Source: Nostoc carneum NIES-2107 (GTDB lineage: Bacteria > Cyanobacteriota > Cyanobacteriia > Cyanobacteriales > Nostocaceae). From it: 64,000 bases of DNA. The stretch is from contig AP018180.1 of NCBI GenBank assembly GCA_002368155.1, positions 496,001 to 560,000 on the forward strand. Direction: 5' to 3'. Within the stretch, counting starts at the first letter, position 1; every line of letters begins with the position of its first letter. The translations under genes and the position numbers were made by a program. Under the pieces are notes generated by a model. It made no database searches and had not been told where the DNA came from. It was given only the letters and a program-made list of their open reading frames with translations. Shown one piece after another: positions 8,174 through 17,204 of the stretch.

Positions 8174-8752
8174 TTATCTATTAATTTGAACTAGATTGAA
8201 TGATTGATATATATGAGCATCACTGTGAGATTGTAAGTCACTGATTCTCACACCAGTAGCCTTGAGTTCTTGAGACTCTACTTTTTTAGATGAGCGTTGT
8301 TTTTGAGTAGCTAAACCCATATCTTTGAGTAAGCGATTAATGTGGCGATTGCTAATCTCAATACCAAATTCAGTAGCCAAATGTTTGCTTAACCATTGAG
8401 ATGTCCAACTACTAAATGCATAACCATAATTCCGGGGGCTATGACTGAGCAATTCTTTTAATCTGGCTATATATTGTTGATTTACTGTTTTTGGTCTACC
8501 GATTGGTTTTTGTTGCCATTGATCCGCTAAACCTGCTTTGGCAATAGTAATCCAGTAACGTGCCATTTCCTGAGAACAACCTAAAATCTGGCAAATTTCT
8601 GTTTGGGATTTGCCCATATCTGCCAACAGCATAATTTCTAATCTCTTACGATATTCTGGTTGCAGATTCGCTTGTAAATTTTTTAATAAATTCTGATGCT
8701 GTTCTGGTGTAAAAAACTTATTTCCAATATTTTCCAAGTTATTATGTGGCAT
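8174..8752 (-). CDS. Helix-turn-helix protein heading the exporter operon
   Basis: A 192-residue protein when started at the ATG at 8752; an in-frame TTG at 8821 would add 23 residues. A Homeodomain-like HTH is readable (MGKSQTEICQILGCSQEMARYWI), then a winged-helix part (AFSSWTSQWLSKHLATEFGI, ISNRHINRLLKDMGL). This matches the DNA-binding half of IS630-type transposases, but there is no DDE catalytic domain and no terminal repeats. It therefore looks like a domesticated regulator. The C-terminal tail has VRISDLQSHSD, which resembles the ITISDL start of the exported peptide. It lies 21 bp upstream of the C39-ABC gene, so it probably regulates or belongs to that operon. Confidence 0.8.
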   Translation of the reverse strand: MPHNNLENIGNKFFTPEQHQNLLKNLQANLQPEYRKRLEIMLLADMGKSQTEICQILGCSQEMARYWITIAKAGLADQWQQKPIGRPKTVNQQYIARLKELLSHSPRNYGYAFSSWTSQWLSKHLATEFGIEISNRHINRLLKDMGLATQKQRSSKKVESQELKATGVRISDLQSHSDAHIYQSFNLVQINR

Positions 8753-9666
8753 ACAATTTACCGCTAAATTTAAATTGTGTCCCAATAAATCTACCGTTGT
8801 GCTGTCATGAAGATTGCACAAACTATTGAGTAATACTCAAACTTTTTATCTCATTTACCCATTGATGAATTTGTTACCTCGTGAGACAACATTACTCGCT
8901 TCTTTGCAAGAGTAAGCGCAGCGTCTCACAGACAAAAACGCCAAGAGCAGAAGATAATCATTAAGTAAATTTAATACAAAACTGGTATCAGAAATAATTA
9001 CCCGTCAATAATTATCTCTGTTAATTTATGCCATTGTTCAACAACAAATAGAAACGCCAGGACGTAAAAATCATAACAGAGCAGTTATGTTTAACTGTTA
9101 TGCTGGGTAGTTGTAGATGCTCAACCCATATGATTTTTTGGTTAACAGATTTATGTAATTAGTAGCTATCTGAAAACCAGTTAATTGTGGTAGCAACAAA
9201 GCATCAGACTGTGTATTCACGCACTATATTGTTGTAGTCTCTCATCTGAAAGAATGTCAAGCCTTAATTGCAGGAAAAATCTGATTTTTAACGATTATTT
9301 CTGTTAATTGAACAAATTTATGGACATCAAAGGCTTGAAAATAGGCATTTATATTTGTGCATCTATCTAAAGATAGAAATTAAATTAAAATTTTATATGT
9401 ATTAATTTAGACTCAATTTTTGTTCAGAAGAACCTGCAATATTTTCGGAAATTTTAGCTGCAAGTTCTTGTGAATTGTAACTTACAAAAGTTAGCTTGAT
9501 GCAGAATTAAGGTGACAACTAAGCTGATTAATGAGCAAAGAATCAGATAAAAAATCACGTTAAAATAATTTGCATACTTAATTTAGAAATTTAAATAGCA
9601 GAAACATAGGCAAATAAAAACATAAATTGACTTATATAAGTCAATTTACGCTTTCAATAGATACAT
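8753..9666. other. Gene-free region between exporter operon and IS630 element
   Basis: About 900 AT-rich bases. I see no coding frame with recognisable content. A short inverted repeat (CATAACAG at 9072-9079 with CTGTTATG at 9095-9102) and a GCGCAGCGTCTCACA fragment near 8919, of a repeat type common in these genomes, are present. The promoter of the exporter operon should lie at the left end. Confidence 0.5.
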
Positions 9667-9746
9667 TATAGCGTTTCTCAGGCTAGTGGAGTACGCTTAT
9701 AACTTAGACTGTAAGATTAAATCTGAGCATCTCCTCAAGTATAAAA

Positions 9747-10142
9747 ATGAAACCATATTCCCTAGACTTTCGCCAAAAAATATTTGATACCTATAAGATA
9801 GGTGAAATATCACAACGTGATTTAGCCAAAAGATTTTGTGTCAGTTTAAGTTTTATTGAGAAACTACTAAAACAATATAGAGAAACAAACAATATTGCTC
9901 CAAAAACCAGAACTAAGCAAACTCCACCAAAGTTAAATGAGGAACAATTGGATGTTCTTTTTGAAATAGTAGAAGCCAAGAACGATGCCACTTTGGAAGA
10001 AATTCGTGAGAGCCTCTTTGATAAAATAGGGATAACGATTAGTATCGCTACAGTAGACCGAATGCTCAAAAAAATGGAAATCAGCGTCAAAAAAAAACAT
10101 TGCACGCTGACGAAAAAGAGACTGAAAGAGTTCAATCATTAA
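9747..10142 (+). CDS. IS630 transposase OrfA (DNA-binding part)
   Basis: 131 residues starting MKPYSLDFRQKIFD, the usual opening of this family. An HTH (ISQRDLAKRFCVSLSFIEKLLKQY) is followed by a winged-helix part (DATLEEIRESL, ISIATVDRMLKKM). The frame ends in a non-family tail just after nine A residues at 10089-10097. A -1 slip there joins the OrfB frame through KKTLHADEKE and would make one full transposase. Confidence 0.88.
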   Translation: MKPYSLDFRQKIFDTYKIGEISQRDLAKRFCVSLSFIEKLLKQYRETNNIAPKTRTKQTPPKLNEEQLDVLFEIVEAKNDATLEEIRESLFDKIGITISIATVDRMLKKMEISVKKKHCTLTKKRLKEFNH

Positions 10143-10702
10143 GAGTAGAATTTTGGCTTAAAATTAATGGTATACCCACTGAAAACCTTATATTTCTTGA
10201 CGAAGCAGGAGCTAATCTATCTTTAATAAGACATTCAGCCCGTGCCAAAAAGGGTAAAAGAGCGCATGGCTCACGACCTCAGAAGCGTAGTAAAAATGTC
10301 TCTATAATTGGTGCAATTGGTCTTTGTGGTTTGATTAGTCAATATAGCATTTTAGGTGCAACTGACGGGCTGACATTTGAAGCTTATATTTCTCAAAAAT
10401 TAGTTCCAAAACTGTGGGAGGGTGCCTACGTAGTCATGGACAATTGCTCAATTCATAAAGGCAAAGAGGTTGAAAAACTAATCGAGTCCGCCGGAGCAAA
10501 ATTGATTTATTTACCACCATATTCTCCTGATTTTTCGCCAATAGAAAATTGTTGGTCAAAAGTTAAAAATCTACTCCGTTCTATTGGAGCTAGAAGTTAT
10601 CCAGATTTAGCAAAAGCGATTGAAACTGCTTTTAATCAAGTTTCATTGAATGATATTTATAATTGGTTTACCCATTGTTGCTACTGTACTTCACCAGACT
10701 GA
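10100..10702 (+). CDS. IS630 transposase OrfB (DDE catalytic part)
   Basis: About 200 residues in the -1 frame relative to OrfA. The DDE residues are visible: D in ENLIFLDEAGANLSL, D in YVVMDNCSIHKG, and E in SPIENCWSKVK. It probably has no start of its own (the first codon is TTG right after the A-run) and is expressed by ribosomal frameshifting from OrfA. Its stop lies inside the right terminal repeat. All parts look intact, so the element may still move. Confidence 0.88.
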   Translation: MHADEKETERVQSLRVEFWLKINGIPTENLIFLDEAGANLSLIRHSARAKKGKRAHGSRPQKRSKNVSIIGAIGLCGLISQYSILGATDGLTFEAYISQKLVPKLWEGAYVVMDNCSIHKGKEVEKLIESAGAKLIYLPPYSPDFSPIENCWSKVKNLLRSIGARSYPDLAKAIETAFNQVSLNDIYNWFTHCCYCTSPD

Positions 10703-10799
10703 GAAACGCTATATTTGGAAGAACACAAAAGTATTTGTGTCCTTAACCATCTGTTGCCATCACCAGAAACATAACCGTATAATTGCTAGCTCTAAGATA

Positions 10800-10914
10800 A
10801 GGGACTTCCAGAAAATAAATTATCCAAATATAGTCCGAGAATATTTTTATTCTCCCCCTGCTCCCTGCCCCCTGCCAAGAAAGCGATAGTATATTTTTTT
10901 AGTTGGAAGTCCCT
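10800..10914. mobile_element. MITE-like element with 11-bp terminal inverted repeats
   Basis: AGGGACTTCCA at 10800-10810 is matched by TGGAAGTCCCT at 10904-10914. The 115-bp unit has an AT-rich core plus a CCCCCTGCTCCCTGCC repeat block and no coding frame. The form fits a non-autonomous transposon remnant. Confidence 0.55.
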
Positions 10915-10976
10915 AATTGATTTCATGGTCTTTCCTGACAACAGCGTTTAATACACAAGAAAATATTATTTCGGGT

Positions 10977-11882
10977 TTAATTGAGTAAAAAAGGGAGTAC
11001 GGCTTCAAGAACCTCTGCGGGGTATTCCTCATGTAGACCTAAAGAACCAGGAAGCACAACGCTAGTTACTCCAGGTAACGCCGCCATAGCTTGCATTTCG
11101 GCTGTTGATTTGGGCGGGCCAGATTCGGAAATTATCATCATCAGTGGCACAGAAAGCGATCGCATCAATGCCAAAAACTCCGATTGCTCATGTACTGCAT
11201 CGATGTTACCAGTCACAAAGGCAGCGGAAGCAAATCGCGCTCCTGGTTTTTGAGTAGTTTGCCATTTCTTTTCCATGAAATGAGGAGTCAGTCTCGCCGC
11301 ATCCACAAAGACATGGCGACGGTACATAAAATTTAAAAAAGATGGCAGAGTATTGAGTTTGTAGAGGAATTGACCCACAATAGGCGATCGCACTAATCCT
11401 CTCACCATACCCGCAATTTCAGGATTTGCCCCCATTGTCGGTAAAGGGCCGCGCCAAGTGGGAGCAACTAATACAATTTTAGTAAAAGCCGTAGGTTGTT
11501 TGACAGCTAATTGCAACACATAACTAGCCGCATGACCAGCAGCCAACACATTAATTGCTGTTTTAAATACAGAGTTAATAAAATCTGCTAAAAATTGCTG
11601 ATATAACTCTGGACGGTAATCTAAACTGGGGCGAGAAGATTCGCCAAAACCAGGCCAATCTACAGCGATAACTTGAAAATGGGGTGCTAATAACCTAGCT
11701 AGTTCACCCATTTCTTCACGAGTGGATACGCTGCTGAAAGCTGGGAGTAGCAAAAGTGGCGTACCTTGTCCCAGGGTTTCGTAAACCACCCGCAAAGATT
11801 GGTTTTCCCAATTCCAGAGAAATTCTTTAACTACTCCACCAAATCCAACAGCGTCATCGGTGGATAATAAATTGGTAGACAT
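10977..11882 (-). CDS. Alpha/beta-hydrolase-fold protein lacking the nucleophile serine
   Basis: A 301-residue single-domain protein with the hydrolase fold (LLLLPAFSSVS near the oxyanion strand, VIAVDWPGFGESSRP, and a late H in GSLGLHEEYP). The nucleophile elbow, normally G-x-S-x-G, reads GHAAS at 116-120, so alanine replaces the serine at 118. Classic ester hydrolysis is therefore unlikely; it may be a binding protein or use another chemistry. It follows sufE by 24 bp on the same strand and is probably co-transcribed with it, which hints at a link to iron-sulfur metabolism; that is inference. Confidence 0.8.
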   Translation of the reverse strand: MSTNLLSTDDAVGFGGVVKEFLWNWENQSLRVVYETLGQGTPLLLLPAFSSVSTREEMGELARLLAPHFQVIAVDWPGFGESSRPSLDYRPELYQQFLADFINSVFKTAINVLAAGHAASYVLQLAVKQPTAFTKIVLVAPTWRGPLPTMGANPEIAGMVRGLVRSPIVGQFLYKLNTLPSFLNFMYRRHVFVDAARLTPHFMEKKWQTTQKPGARFASAAFVTGNIDAVHEQSEFLALMRSLSVPLMMIISESGPPKSTAEMQAMAALPGVTSVVLPGSLGLHEEYPAEVLEAVLPFLLN

Positions 11883-11906
11883 GAGTTTTTACTCGGCACT
11901 CAGTAT

Positions 11907-12341
11907 TTATTCTTCTAACTTACATTCCAGCGCTTTTTTTTGCATTGTTTTAAAAATGTTATAAAAACCGTTAGCGCGGGAAGGTGTGAGGCTGACATTT
12001 AAACCAGTGTCTTGAATAAAATCTGGTGTCAGTTGCACAATTTCTGTAGGAGATAAGCCATTTAACCCTTCAATTAATAGTGCTACTAATCCCTTAGTTA
12101 ATTGAGAATCAGAATCTCCTTGATATTTAACTTTCCCATCCTCCAAGATGGCGGTGACATAAACCTGAGAAACACAACCAGGTACTTTATTTTCTGCTAC
12201 CTTGTCAGCTTCTGGGAACTCTGGCAACTTTTGAGCATACCAGATGAGCTGTTCATAGCGCCGCTTTGGGTCAGAAGCGCGTTGAAAGCGTTGCACAATT
12301 TTAGCAAGAGCAGGTGGTAAAGAGTTTGTAGAAGAAGACAT
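11907..12341 (-). CDS. sufE: SufE family sulfur acceptor
   Basis: 144 residues spanning the whole SufE domain. The sulfur-accepting cysteine is Cys56 in KVPGCVSQVYV. SKYEQ-like SufE helices are seen as RRYEQLIWYAQKLPEFPE, and a C-terminal helix ends in KTMQKKALECK. The protein takes persulfide sulfur from the SufS cysteine desulfurase for Fe-S cluster assembly in the cytosol. No other suf gene is adjacent; the hydrolase-fold gene follows 24 bp downstream. The length is typical. Confidence 0.92.
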   Translation of the reverse strand: MSSSTNSLPPALAKIVQRFQRASDPKRRYEQLIWYAQKLPEFPEADKVAENKVPGCVSQVYVTAILEDGKVKYQGDSDSQLTKGLVALLIEGLNGLSPTEIVQLTPDFIQDTGLNVSLTPSRANGFYNIFKTMQKKALECKLEE

Positions 12342-12443
12342 AAAAGCAGCTGCAAATAAATCAGTCTTCTCTTGAGTGTAAATTATCTAGAGAGCGATCG
12401 CGTTTGTCATGAGCATTTCCCAAAACTTCATCAGTGGTATTGA

Positions 12444-12602
12444 AAAGTGGGTATTTTCCAGCCTACTAAAGTTGCTTGCTACATACTTTTAGGTATGAGT
12501 GATTCACTACGTTTATTATTGGTGTGTCATATTTATCAGGACAGTGAGGAAGTTATCCGCATCATCTCGGCTCGAAAGGCTACGAAAAAAGAGCGTCAGT
12601 AA
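12444..12602 (+). pseudogene. brnT: Decayed brnT toxin gene (3' part only)
   Basis: This frame begins after an in-frame stop at 12441 and gives only the C-terminal half of a BrnT-type RNase toxin: GMSDSLRLLLVCH, then EEVIRIISARKATKKERQ and stop. The N-terminal half with the catalytic region is not found upstream in any frame I could read. It stops 17 bp before the brnA ATG, which is the normal toxin-antitoxin order. Toxin function is almost certainly lost. Confidence 0.75.
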
Positions 12603-12619
12603 TACCAAAGTTTTTTCTT

Positions 12620-12838
12620 ATGAAACAAGAGTACGATTTCTCCCAATCTGTTAAAAGTCCATATTTGAAGAAGCTGAAGAAGCAGGTGACAATTCGGCTG
12701 ACAGAAGATGTGGTTGATTATTTTAAAGCCTTAGCTGAAGAAACAGGCATTTCCTATCAAAGTCTCATCAATCTTTATTTACAGGATTGTGTAAAATCTC
12801 AGCGCAAGCCGTCTTTAGAGTGGGTAAGTAAGGTCTAA
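12620..12838 (+). CDS. brnA: BrnA-type antitoxin
   Basis: 72 residues. The N-terminal MKQEYDFSQSVKSPY is the toxin-binding segment, and KKQVTIRLTEDVVDYFKALA with ISYQSLINLYLQDCV is the ribbon-helix-helix DNA-binding domain. Length and motifs fit the family. Its normal partner brnT, just upstream, is truncated, so the antitoxin is orphaned. It may persist as an autoregulatory DNA-binding protein. Confidence 0.88.
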   Translation: MKQEYDFSQSVKSPYLKKLKKQVTIRLTEDVVDYFKALAEETGISYQSLINLYLQDCVKSQRKPSLEWVSKV

Positions 12839-13034
12839 AAACTAAATTTCGCTTTTGTGTAAAATGCAGCATTAGCATTTTTGGGGGAGCAATATTTCAA
12901 AAAATCTATGAAATAGCCAAACCCCTTCAATGAAAAAACATATAAGCTCTGCCACAACAGTTCCGAGACGCGGTAAAGTACAAATTAAAGTGTCCCACCT
13001 AACTTTAAATTAAGTACATAAGGAGCATACACAG

Positions 13035-13622
13035 ATGGGGAAGGGGAGGTTAGAAGCATTCAGTGATGCCGTGATTGCGATCATTATTACAATCATGGTG
13101 TTAGAACTGAAGGTGCCGCATGGTGCTGATTTAACTGCTCTGCGTCCGCTCATTCCAGTATTTTTTAGCTATGTGCTAAGTTTTATTTTTCTTGGTATTT
13201 ACTGGAACAACCACCATCACTTATTGCAAGCAGTCCGTCACGTAAATGGACGTATTCTTTGGGCTAACGCACATCTGCTGTTCTGGTTGTCGGTAATTCC
13301 TTTCGCTACCGCTTGGATGGGCGAGAACCACTTTGCCCCTGTACCAGTTGCCCTTTATGGTACGGTACTTTTATTCTCTGCGATCGCTTACTATATTCTC
13401 ACCTTGAGTTTGATTGGTCATCACGGTAAAGATTCAACTTTAGCGTCTGCACTCGGTCGAGACTTAAAGGGCAAGATATCACTAGTATTGTATGCTGTGG
13501 CAATTCCACTTTCCTTTGTTAACTCATGGTTAGCTTGTGGGCTATACATTATGGTTGCGGTGATGTGGTTGATTCCTGACCGTCGCATTGAAAGACATTT
13601 GACTTCGGAAAAAGCGCGATAA
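13035..13622 (+). CDS. TMEM175-family (DUF1211) potassium channel protein
   Basis: 195 residues and about six transmembrane helices. The diagnostic pore-helix motif RLEAFSDAVIAIIIT lies at the N-terminus, followed by LGIYWNNHHHLL, WANAHLLFWLSVIPF and a C-terminal pair of helices. Bacterial members form tetrameric potassium-permeable channels in the plasma membrane. An AAGGAG ribosome-binding site lies 10 bp before the ATG. It is a single gene with a hairpin 44 bp after its stop. Confidence 0.9.
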   Translation: MGKGRLEAFSDAVIAIIITIMVLELKVPHGADLTALRPLIPVFFSYVLSFIFLGIYWNNHHHLLQAVRHVNGRILWANAHLLFWLSVIPFATAWMGENHFAPVPVALYGTVLLFSAIAYYILTLSLIGHHGKDSTLASALGRDLKGKISLVLYAVAIPLSFVNSWLACGLYIMVAVMWLIPDRRIERHLTSEKAR

Positions 13623-13665
13623 GATAACGCAATACCATTGTTGCGATTGCTATAACCAATGGATA

Positions 13666-13684
13666 GGGGCTAGAGATTAGCCCC
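13666..13684 (+). terminator. Short GC hairpin after the TMEM175 gene
   Basis: GGGGCTA and TAGCCCC form a 7-bp stem around a GAGAT loop. The T-run that follows is weak, so termination is only probable. Confidence 0.45.
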
Positions 13685-13833
13685 TAATTCATATCTATAA
13701 TTAAGGCTCAGAATAACATTCGTATTTTTTGAAGGTTTTAGTTGAGGAATCAACACCATTGCCGGCTTCAGGGGAACTGATAACACAGCTACAATAGTAC
13801 CCTAAAGAAGGATTATGCCCGATTTTTGATTTT

Positions 13834-15309
13834 ATGACTTCTGCTACAACCGTCAAAACTGAATACGAAGCGATTATTGGTTTAGAAACTCATTGTCAGC
13901 TGAGTACCAACACCAAGATTTTCTCTAGCAGTTCTACAGCATTCGGTGGTGACCCTAATACTAACATTGACCCGATTTGTATGGGTTTACCTGGGGTTTT
14001 ACCTGTACTCAACCAAAAAGTATTAGAATATGCCGTCAAAGCGGGTTTAGCTTTGAATTGCCAAATTGCAAAATATAGCAAATTTGACCGTAAACAGTAT
14101 TTTTATCCTGATTTACCCAAAAATTACCAAATATCTCAATATGACTTGCCAATCGCTGAACATGGTTGGTTAGAAATTGAATTGGTAGATGCTGATGGTA
14201 ATCCCACTCGCAAACGGATTGGGATTACCCGTCTGCACATGGAAGAAGATGCAGGTAAATTAGTACACGCCGGAAGCGATCGCCTTTCTGGTTCTACCTA
14301 TTCTTTGGTAGATTACAATCGCGCGGGTGTCCCCTTGGTAGAAATTGTTTCGGAACCTGATTTACGTTCTGGACAAGAAGCAGCAGAATATGCTGAAGAA
14401 CTACGGCGGATTTTACGCTATCTGGGCGTAAGCGATGGCAATATGCAAGAAGGTTCTCTACGTTGCGATGTCAACATCTCTGTGCGTCCTGTAGGACAAA
14501 AAGAGTTTGGCACAAAAGTAGAGATTAAAAACATGAACTCATTCAACGCCATCCAAAGGGCGATTGAATATGAAATTGAACGCCAAATTGCGGCTGTAGA
14601 AGCCGGAGAACGCATTATCCAAGAAACACGGCTGTGGGAAGAAGGTTCGCAACGTACAGTTAGTATGCGGACTAAAGAGGGTTCTAGCGATTACCGCTAT
14701 TTCCCCGAACCAGATTTAGCACCCATTGAGGTTTCTAACGAACAATTAAACAACTGGCGCGGCGAACTTCCCGAACTACCCGCGCAAAAACGCCATCGTT
14801 ATGAAACTGAGTTAGGGCTTTCGCCTTACGATACCAGAGTTTTGACAGAAGATCGCCCCGTCGCTGACTATTTTGAAGCTGCGATCGCAGCTGGTGCAAA
14901 TGCTAAAGCCGCAGCAAACTGGATTACGCAAGATATCGCAGCTTACCTCAATAAGCAAAAACTCAGCATCAGCGAAATTGCTTTGACTCCCCACAATCTC
15001 GCTGATGTGATTGTTCGCATCGAAAAAGGTAAAATCAGCAACGCTCAAGCTAAACAAAAGTTACCAGATTTGCTCAATGGTGTGCCGCCAGAGAAAGCTT
15101 TTGCTGGACAAGAACTCATCAGTGATCCGGCTGTCTTACAACCCATCATTGATGAAGTAATCGCCGCCAATCCCAAAGAACTAGAAAAATACCGCAGTGG
15201 TAATGTTAACCTCAAAGGCTTCTTTGTAGGACAAGTTCTGAAAAAGACCGAAAAACGAGCAGATCCAAAGCTGACTAATGAGTTAGTTGAAAAAGCGTTG
15301 AATTCTTAG
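13834..15309 (+). CDS. gatB: Asp-tRNA(Asn)/Glu-tRNA(Gln) amidotransferase subunit B
   Basis: 491 residues, full length for GatB. It starts with the conserved YEAIIGLETHCQLST and contains RIGITRLHMEEDAGK and LVDYNRAGVPLVEIVSEPD, the cradle domain that binds tRNA and the kinase site. The helical and YqeY-like C-terminal region ends in GFFVGQVLKKT. With GatA and GatC it amidates mischarged Glu-tRNA(Gln) and Asp-tRNA(Asn). The partners are not in the window, which is normal in cyanobacteria, where gat genes are scattered. Confidence 0.97.
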   Translation: MTSATTVKTEYEAIIGLETHCQLSTNTKIFSSSSTAFGGDPNTNIDPICMGLPGVLPVLNQKVLEYAVKAGLALNCQIAKYSKFDRKQYFYPDLPKNYQISQYDLPIAEHGWLEIELVDADGNPTRKRIGITRLHMEEDAGKLVHAGSDRLSGSTYSLVDYNRAGVPLVEIVSEPDLRSGQEAAEYAEELRRILRYLGVSDGNMQEGSLRCDVNISVRPVGQKEFGTKVEIKNMNSFNAIQRAIEYEIERQIAAVEAGERIIQETRLWEEGSQRTVSMRTKEGSSDYRYFPEPDLAPIEVSNEQLNNWRGELPELPAQKRHRYETELGLSPYDTRVLTEDRPVADYFEAAIAAGANAKAAANWITQDIAAYLNKQKLSISEIALTPHNLADVIVRIEKGKISNAQAKQKLPDLLNGVPPEKAFAGQELISDPAVLQPIIDEVIAANPKELEKYRSGNVNLKGFFVGQVLKKTEKRADPKLTNELVEKALNS

Positions 15310-15327
15310 GGGAATTGGTAATGGGTA

Positions 15328-15450
15328 ATTTGTCATTTGTCATTTGTCATTTGTCATTTGTCATTTGGTGTTTTTCCCCATTACTCATTACTCATTACTC
15401 ATTCCCCAGTCCCCAATCCCCAATCCCCAATCCCCAATCCCTAATCCCCA
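15328..15450. repeat. Tandem heptamer repeats (CATTTGT, CATTACT, CCCCAAT)
   Basis: Three successive arrays: CATTTGT units at about 15328-15367, CATTACT units at about 15379-15403, and CCCCAGT/CCCCAAT units at about 15403-15450. They fill the space between convergent gatB and ndhD, followed by two GCGATCGC sites. Confidence 0.85.
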
Positions 15451-15515
15451 AAAAAAGCGATCGCCCTACAAAAGAGCGATCGCTACGCTTCGACAGATAA
15501 TCTAGATGGGAAAGC

Positions 15516-17204
15516 TTACTTCATCGTTGCTAAAACAGGTGCTACCTCAGGTTCTGCAATTTTTGGTGTTAACAAGCCACTAGCATAAATCTGGGGGTTT
15601 GCTTGGGAGATGATGGTATAAGATTGGCGAACTTGAGTATTCACTGCTACAGTCTTCACATCGTACATTTGCATAGCTACCTTAGGATAGAAGCCAATCC
15701 CAACAATCAGCACTATGAAGCAGGCAGCAATAAACACTTCGCGCAGATTAGCATCTCTGTATACTGCTTCCGTAGGTAGAACGCAATCTGTACCAAAACA
15801 AACTGCTTCATCTGCTTCCTGATTCTTAAAGCCTGCATCTGTTAGGTCGCAGGTAAGCGCTTTACCAGTGCCGTAGAACACTTGGCGTAACATGGAAAGC
15901 AGATAAATTGGTGTGAGAATCACCCCTACTGCGGCTAAGAAAACTGTAACTGTGCAGAAAGTGGAACTGTAAACATCGCTGGTGGTGATACCCAAGAACA
16001 CCGAAAGTTCACCAGCAAAGCCACTCATACCCGGAAGCGCTAGAGAAGCCATCGCACCGATAGTAATTAAAGCAAATACTTTAGGCATTGCTTGACCCAT
16101 ACCACCCATTTCGTCCATCGCCATTGTGTGGGTGCGGTCATAAGTTACCCCTGCTAGGAAGAATAGCAGCGATGCAATCAAACCGTGGGAAATCATCTGC
16201 AACATCGCACCGTTGATTCCCAAATCGGTGAAGGATGCAATTCCTAGCAGGACAAAACCCATGTGGGAAATTGAAGAGTACGCCAAACGACGCTTCATGT
16301 TTGTTTGGGCAAAGGAATTTAACGCCCCGTAGATAATGTTGACTACGCCCAGAATTGCAATTACAGGTGCAAAGTAAACATGAGCATTGGGTAAAAGTTC
16401 AAGATTTAAGCGAATTAATCCATAACCGCCCATTTTCAATAGCACACCTGCCAAAATCATCGATACTGGCGCAGATGCTTCACCGTGAGCATCAGGCAAC
16501 CAAGTGTGCATCGGGAAAATAGCCAGCTTGACACCAAAAGCAATTAACAATCCTGCATATAACAGCAATTCTAGAGCTATGGGGTAATCTTTCATCCCCA
16601 AGGCGGTAATATCAAAAGTCATTGTACCGCCACCGTAGAGCGCCATTGCGAGCGCTGCCACGAGAATAAATATAGAAGCAGCTGCAGTATATAGTAAGAA
16701 TTTTGTGGCTGCGTAACGACGCTTCTGTCCACCCCAAATGCAGACGAGTAGATAAACAGGAATCAACTCGACTTCCCACATGATGAAAAACAGTAGCAAG
16801 TCTTTAGCAACAAATACCCCTATTTGTGCTGCATACAGCACCAGCATTAGAAAGTAAAATAACTTGGGTCTGCGATCAACTCGCCAAGCAGAAAACATTG
16901 ACAGTGTTGTCACAAAACCTGCTAGCAACACCAACGGGAATGATAACCCATCAACCGATACAGCCCAGCTAAGGCCTAACTGCGGCATCCAGGCATAACT
17001 TTCCACGAGTTGAAAACTAGCACTACTGGTATCGTAATGCTTCCAAAAGGCGTAGCACATCAAAACAAAATCTGCGATACCTACACCTAGGGCATACCAC
17101 CGCACGCGCTTGCCATCTTTATCAGGCAGCACAGGGATGAGCAGGGAAGCAACCAGTGGTAGTAGGACAATCGCGGTAAGCCAAGGAAATTGAGCCGCTA
17201 TCAT
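15516..17204 (-). CDS. ndhD: NAD(P)H-quinone oxidoreductase subunit 4 (NdhD)
   Basis: 562 residues with about fourteen transmembrane helices. Antiporter-like signatures are clear: the conserved glutamate in [15 protein letters not shown], the lysine region [20 protein letters not shown], and [18 protein letters not shown]. NdhD is a proton-pumping membrane subunit of the thylakoid NDH-1 complex in respiration and cyclic electron flow around photosystem I. The sequence fits the NdhD1/D2 type rather than the CO2-uptake NdhD3/D4 type, but I cannot prove the subtype by eye. No ndhF is adjacent. Confidence 0.95.
   Translation of the reverse strand: MIAAQFPWLTAIVLLPLVASLLIPVLPDKDGKRVRWYALGVGIADFVLMCYAFWKHYDTSSASFQLVESYAWMPQLGLSWAVSVDGLSFPLVLLAGFVTTLSMFSAWRVDRRPKLFYFLMLVLYAAQIGVFVAKDLLLFFIMWEVELIPVYLLVCIWGGQKRRYAATKFLLYTAAASIFILVAALAMALYGGGTMTFDITALGMKDYPIALELLLYAGLLIAFGVKLAIFPMHTWLPDAHGEASAPVSMILAGVLLKMGGYGLIRLNLELLPNAHVYFAPVIAILGVVNIIYGALNSFAQTNMKRRLAYSSISHMGFVLLGIASFTDLGINGAMLQMISHGLIASLLFFLAGVTYDRTHTMAMDEMGGMGQAMPKVFALITIGAMASLALPGMSGFAGELSVFLGITTSDVYSSTFCTVTVFLAAVGVILTPIYLLSMLRQVFYGTGKALTCDLTDAGFKNQEADEAVCFGTDCVLPTEAVYRDANLREVFIAACFIVLIVGIGFYPKVAMQMYDVKTVAVNTQVRQSYTIISQANPQIYASGLLTPKIAEPEVAPVLATMK

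Larger units (their letters stand above)
9667..10713 (+). mobile_element. IS630-family insertion sequence, apparently complete
   Basis: The element is about 1,047 bp. The terminal repeats start TATAGCGTTTCTCAG at 9667-9681, with the exact reverse complement at 10699-10713, and extend imperfectly to about 25 bp. The ends begin with TA, consistent with the TA target preference of this family. Inside are two overlapping transposase frames joined by a nine-A slippery run. Confidence 0.88.

Noticed and set aside
9072-9102. CATAACAG/CTGTTATG inverted repeat as a regulatory site
   Set aside because: Short, AT-rich and single; no gene start nearby that it would control.
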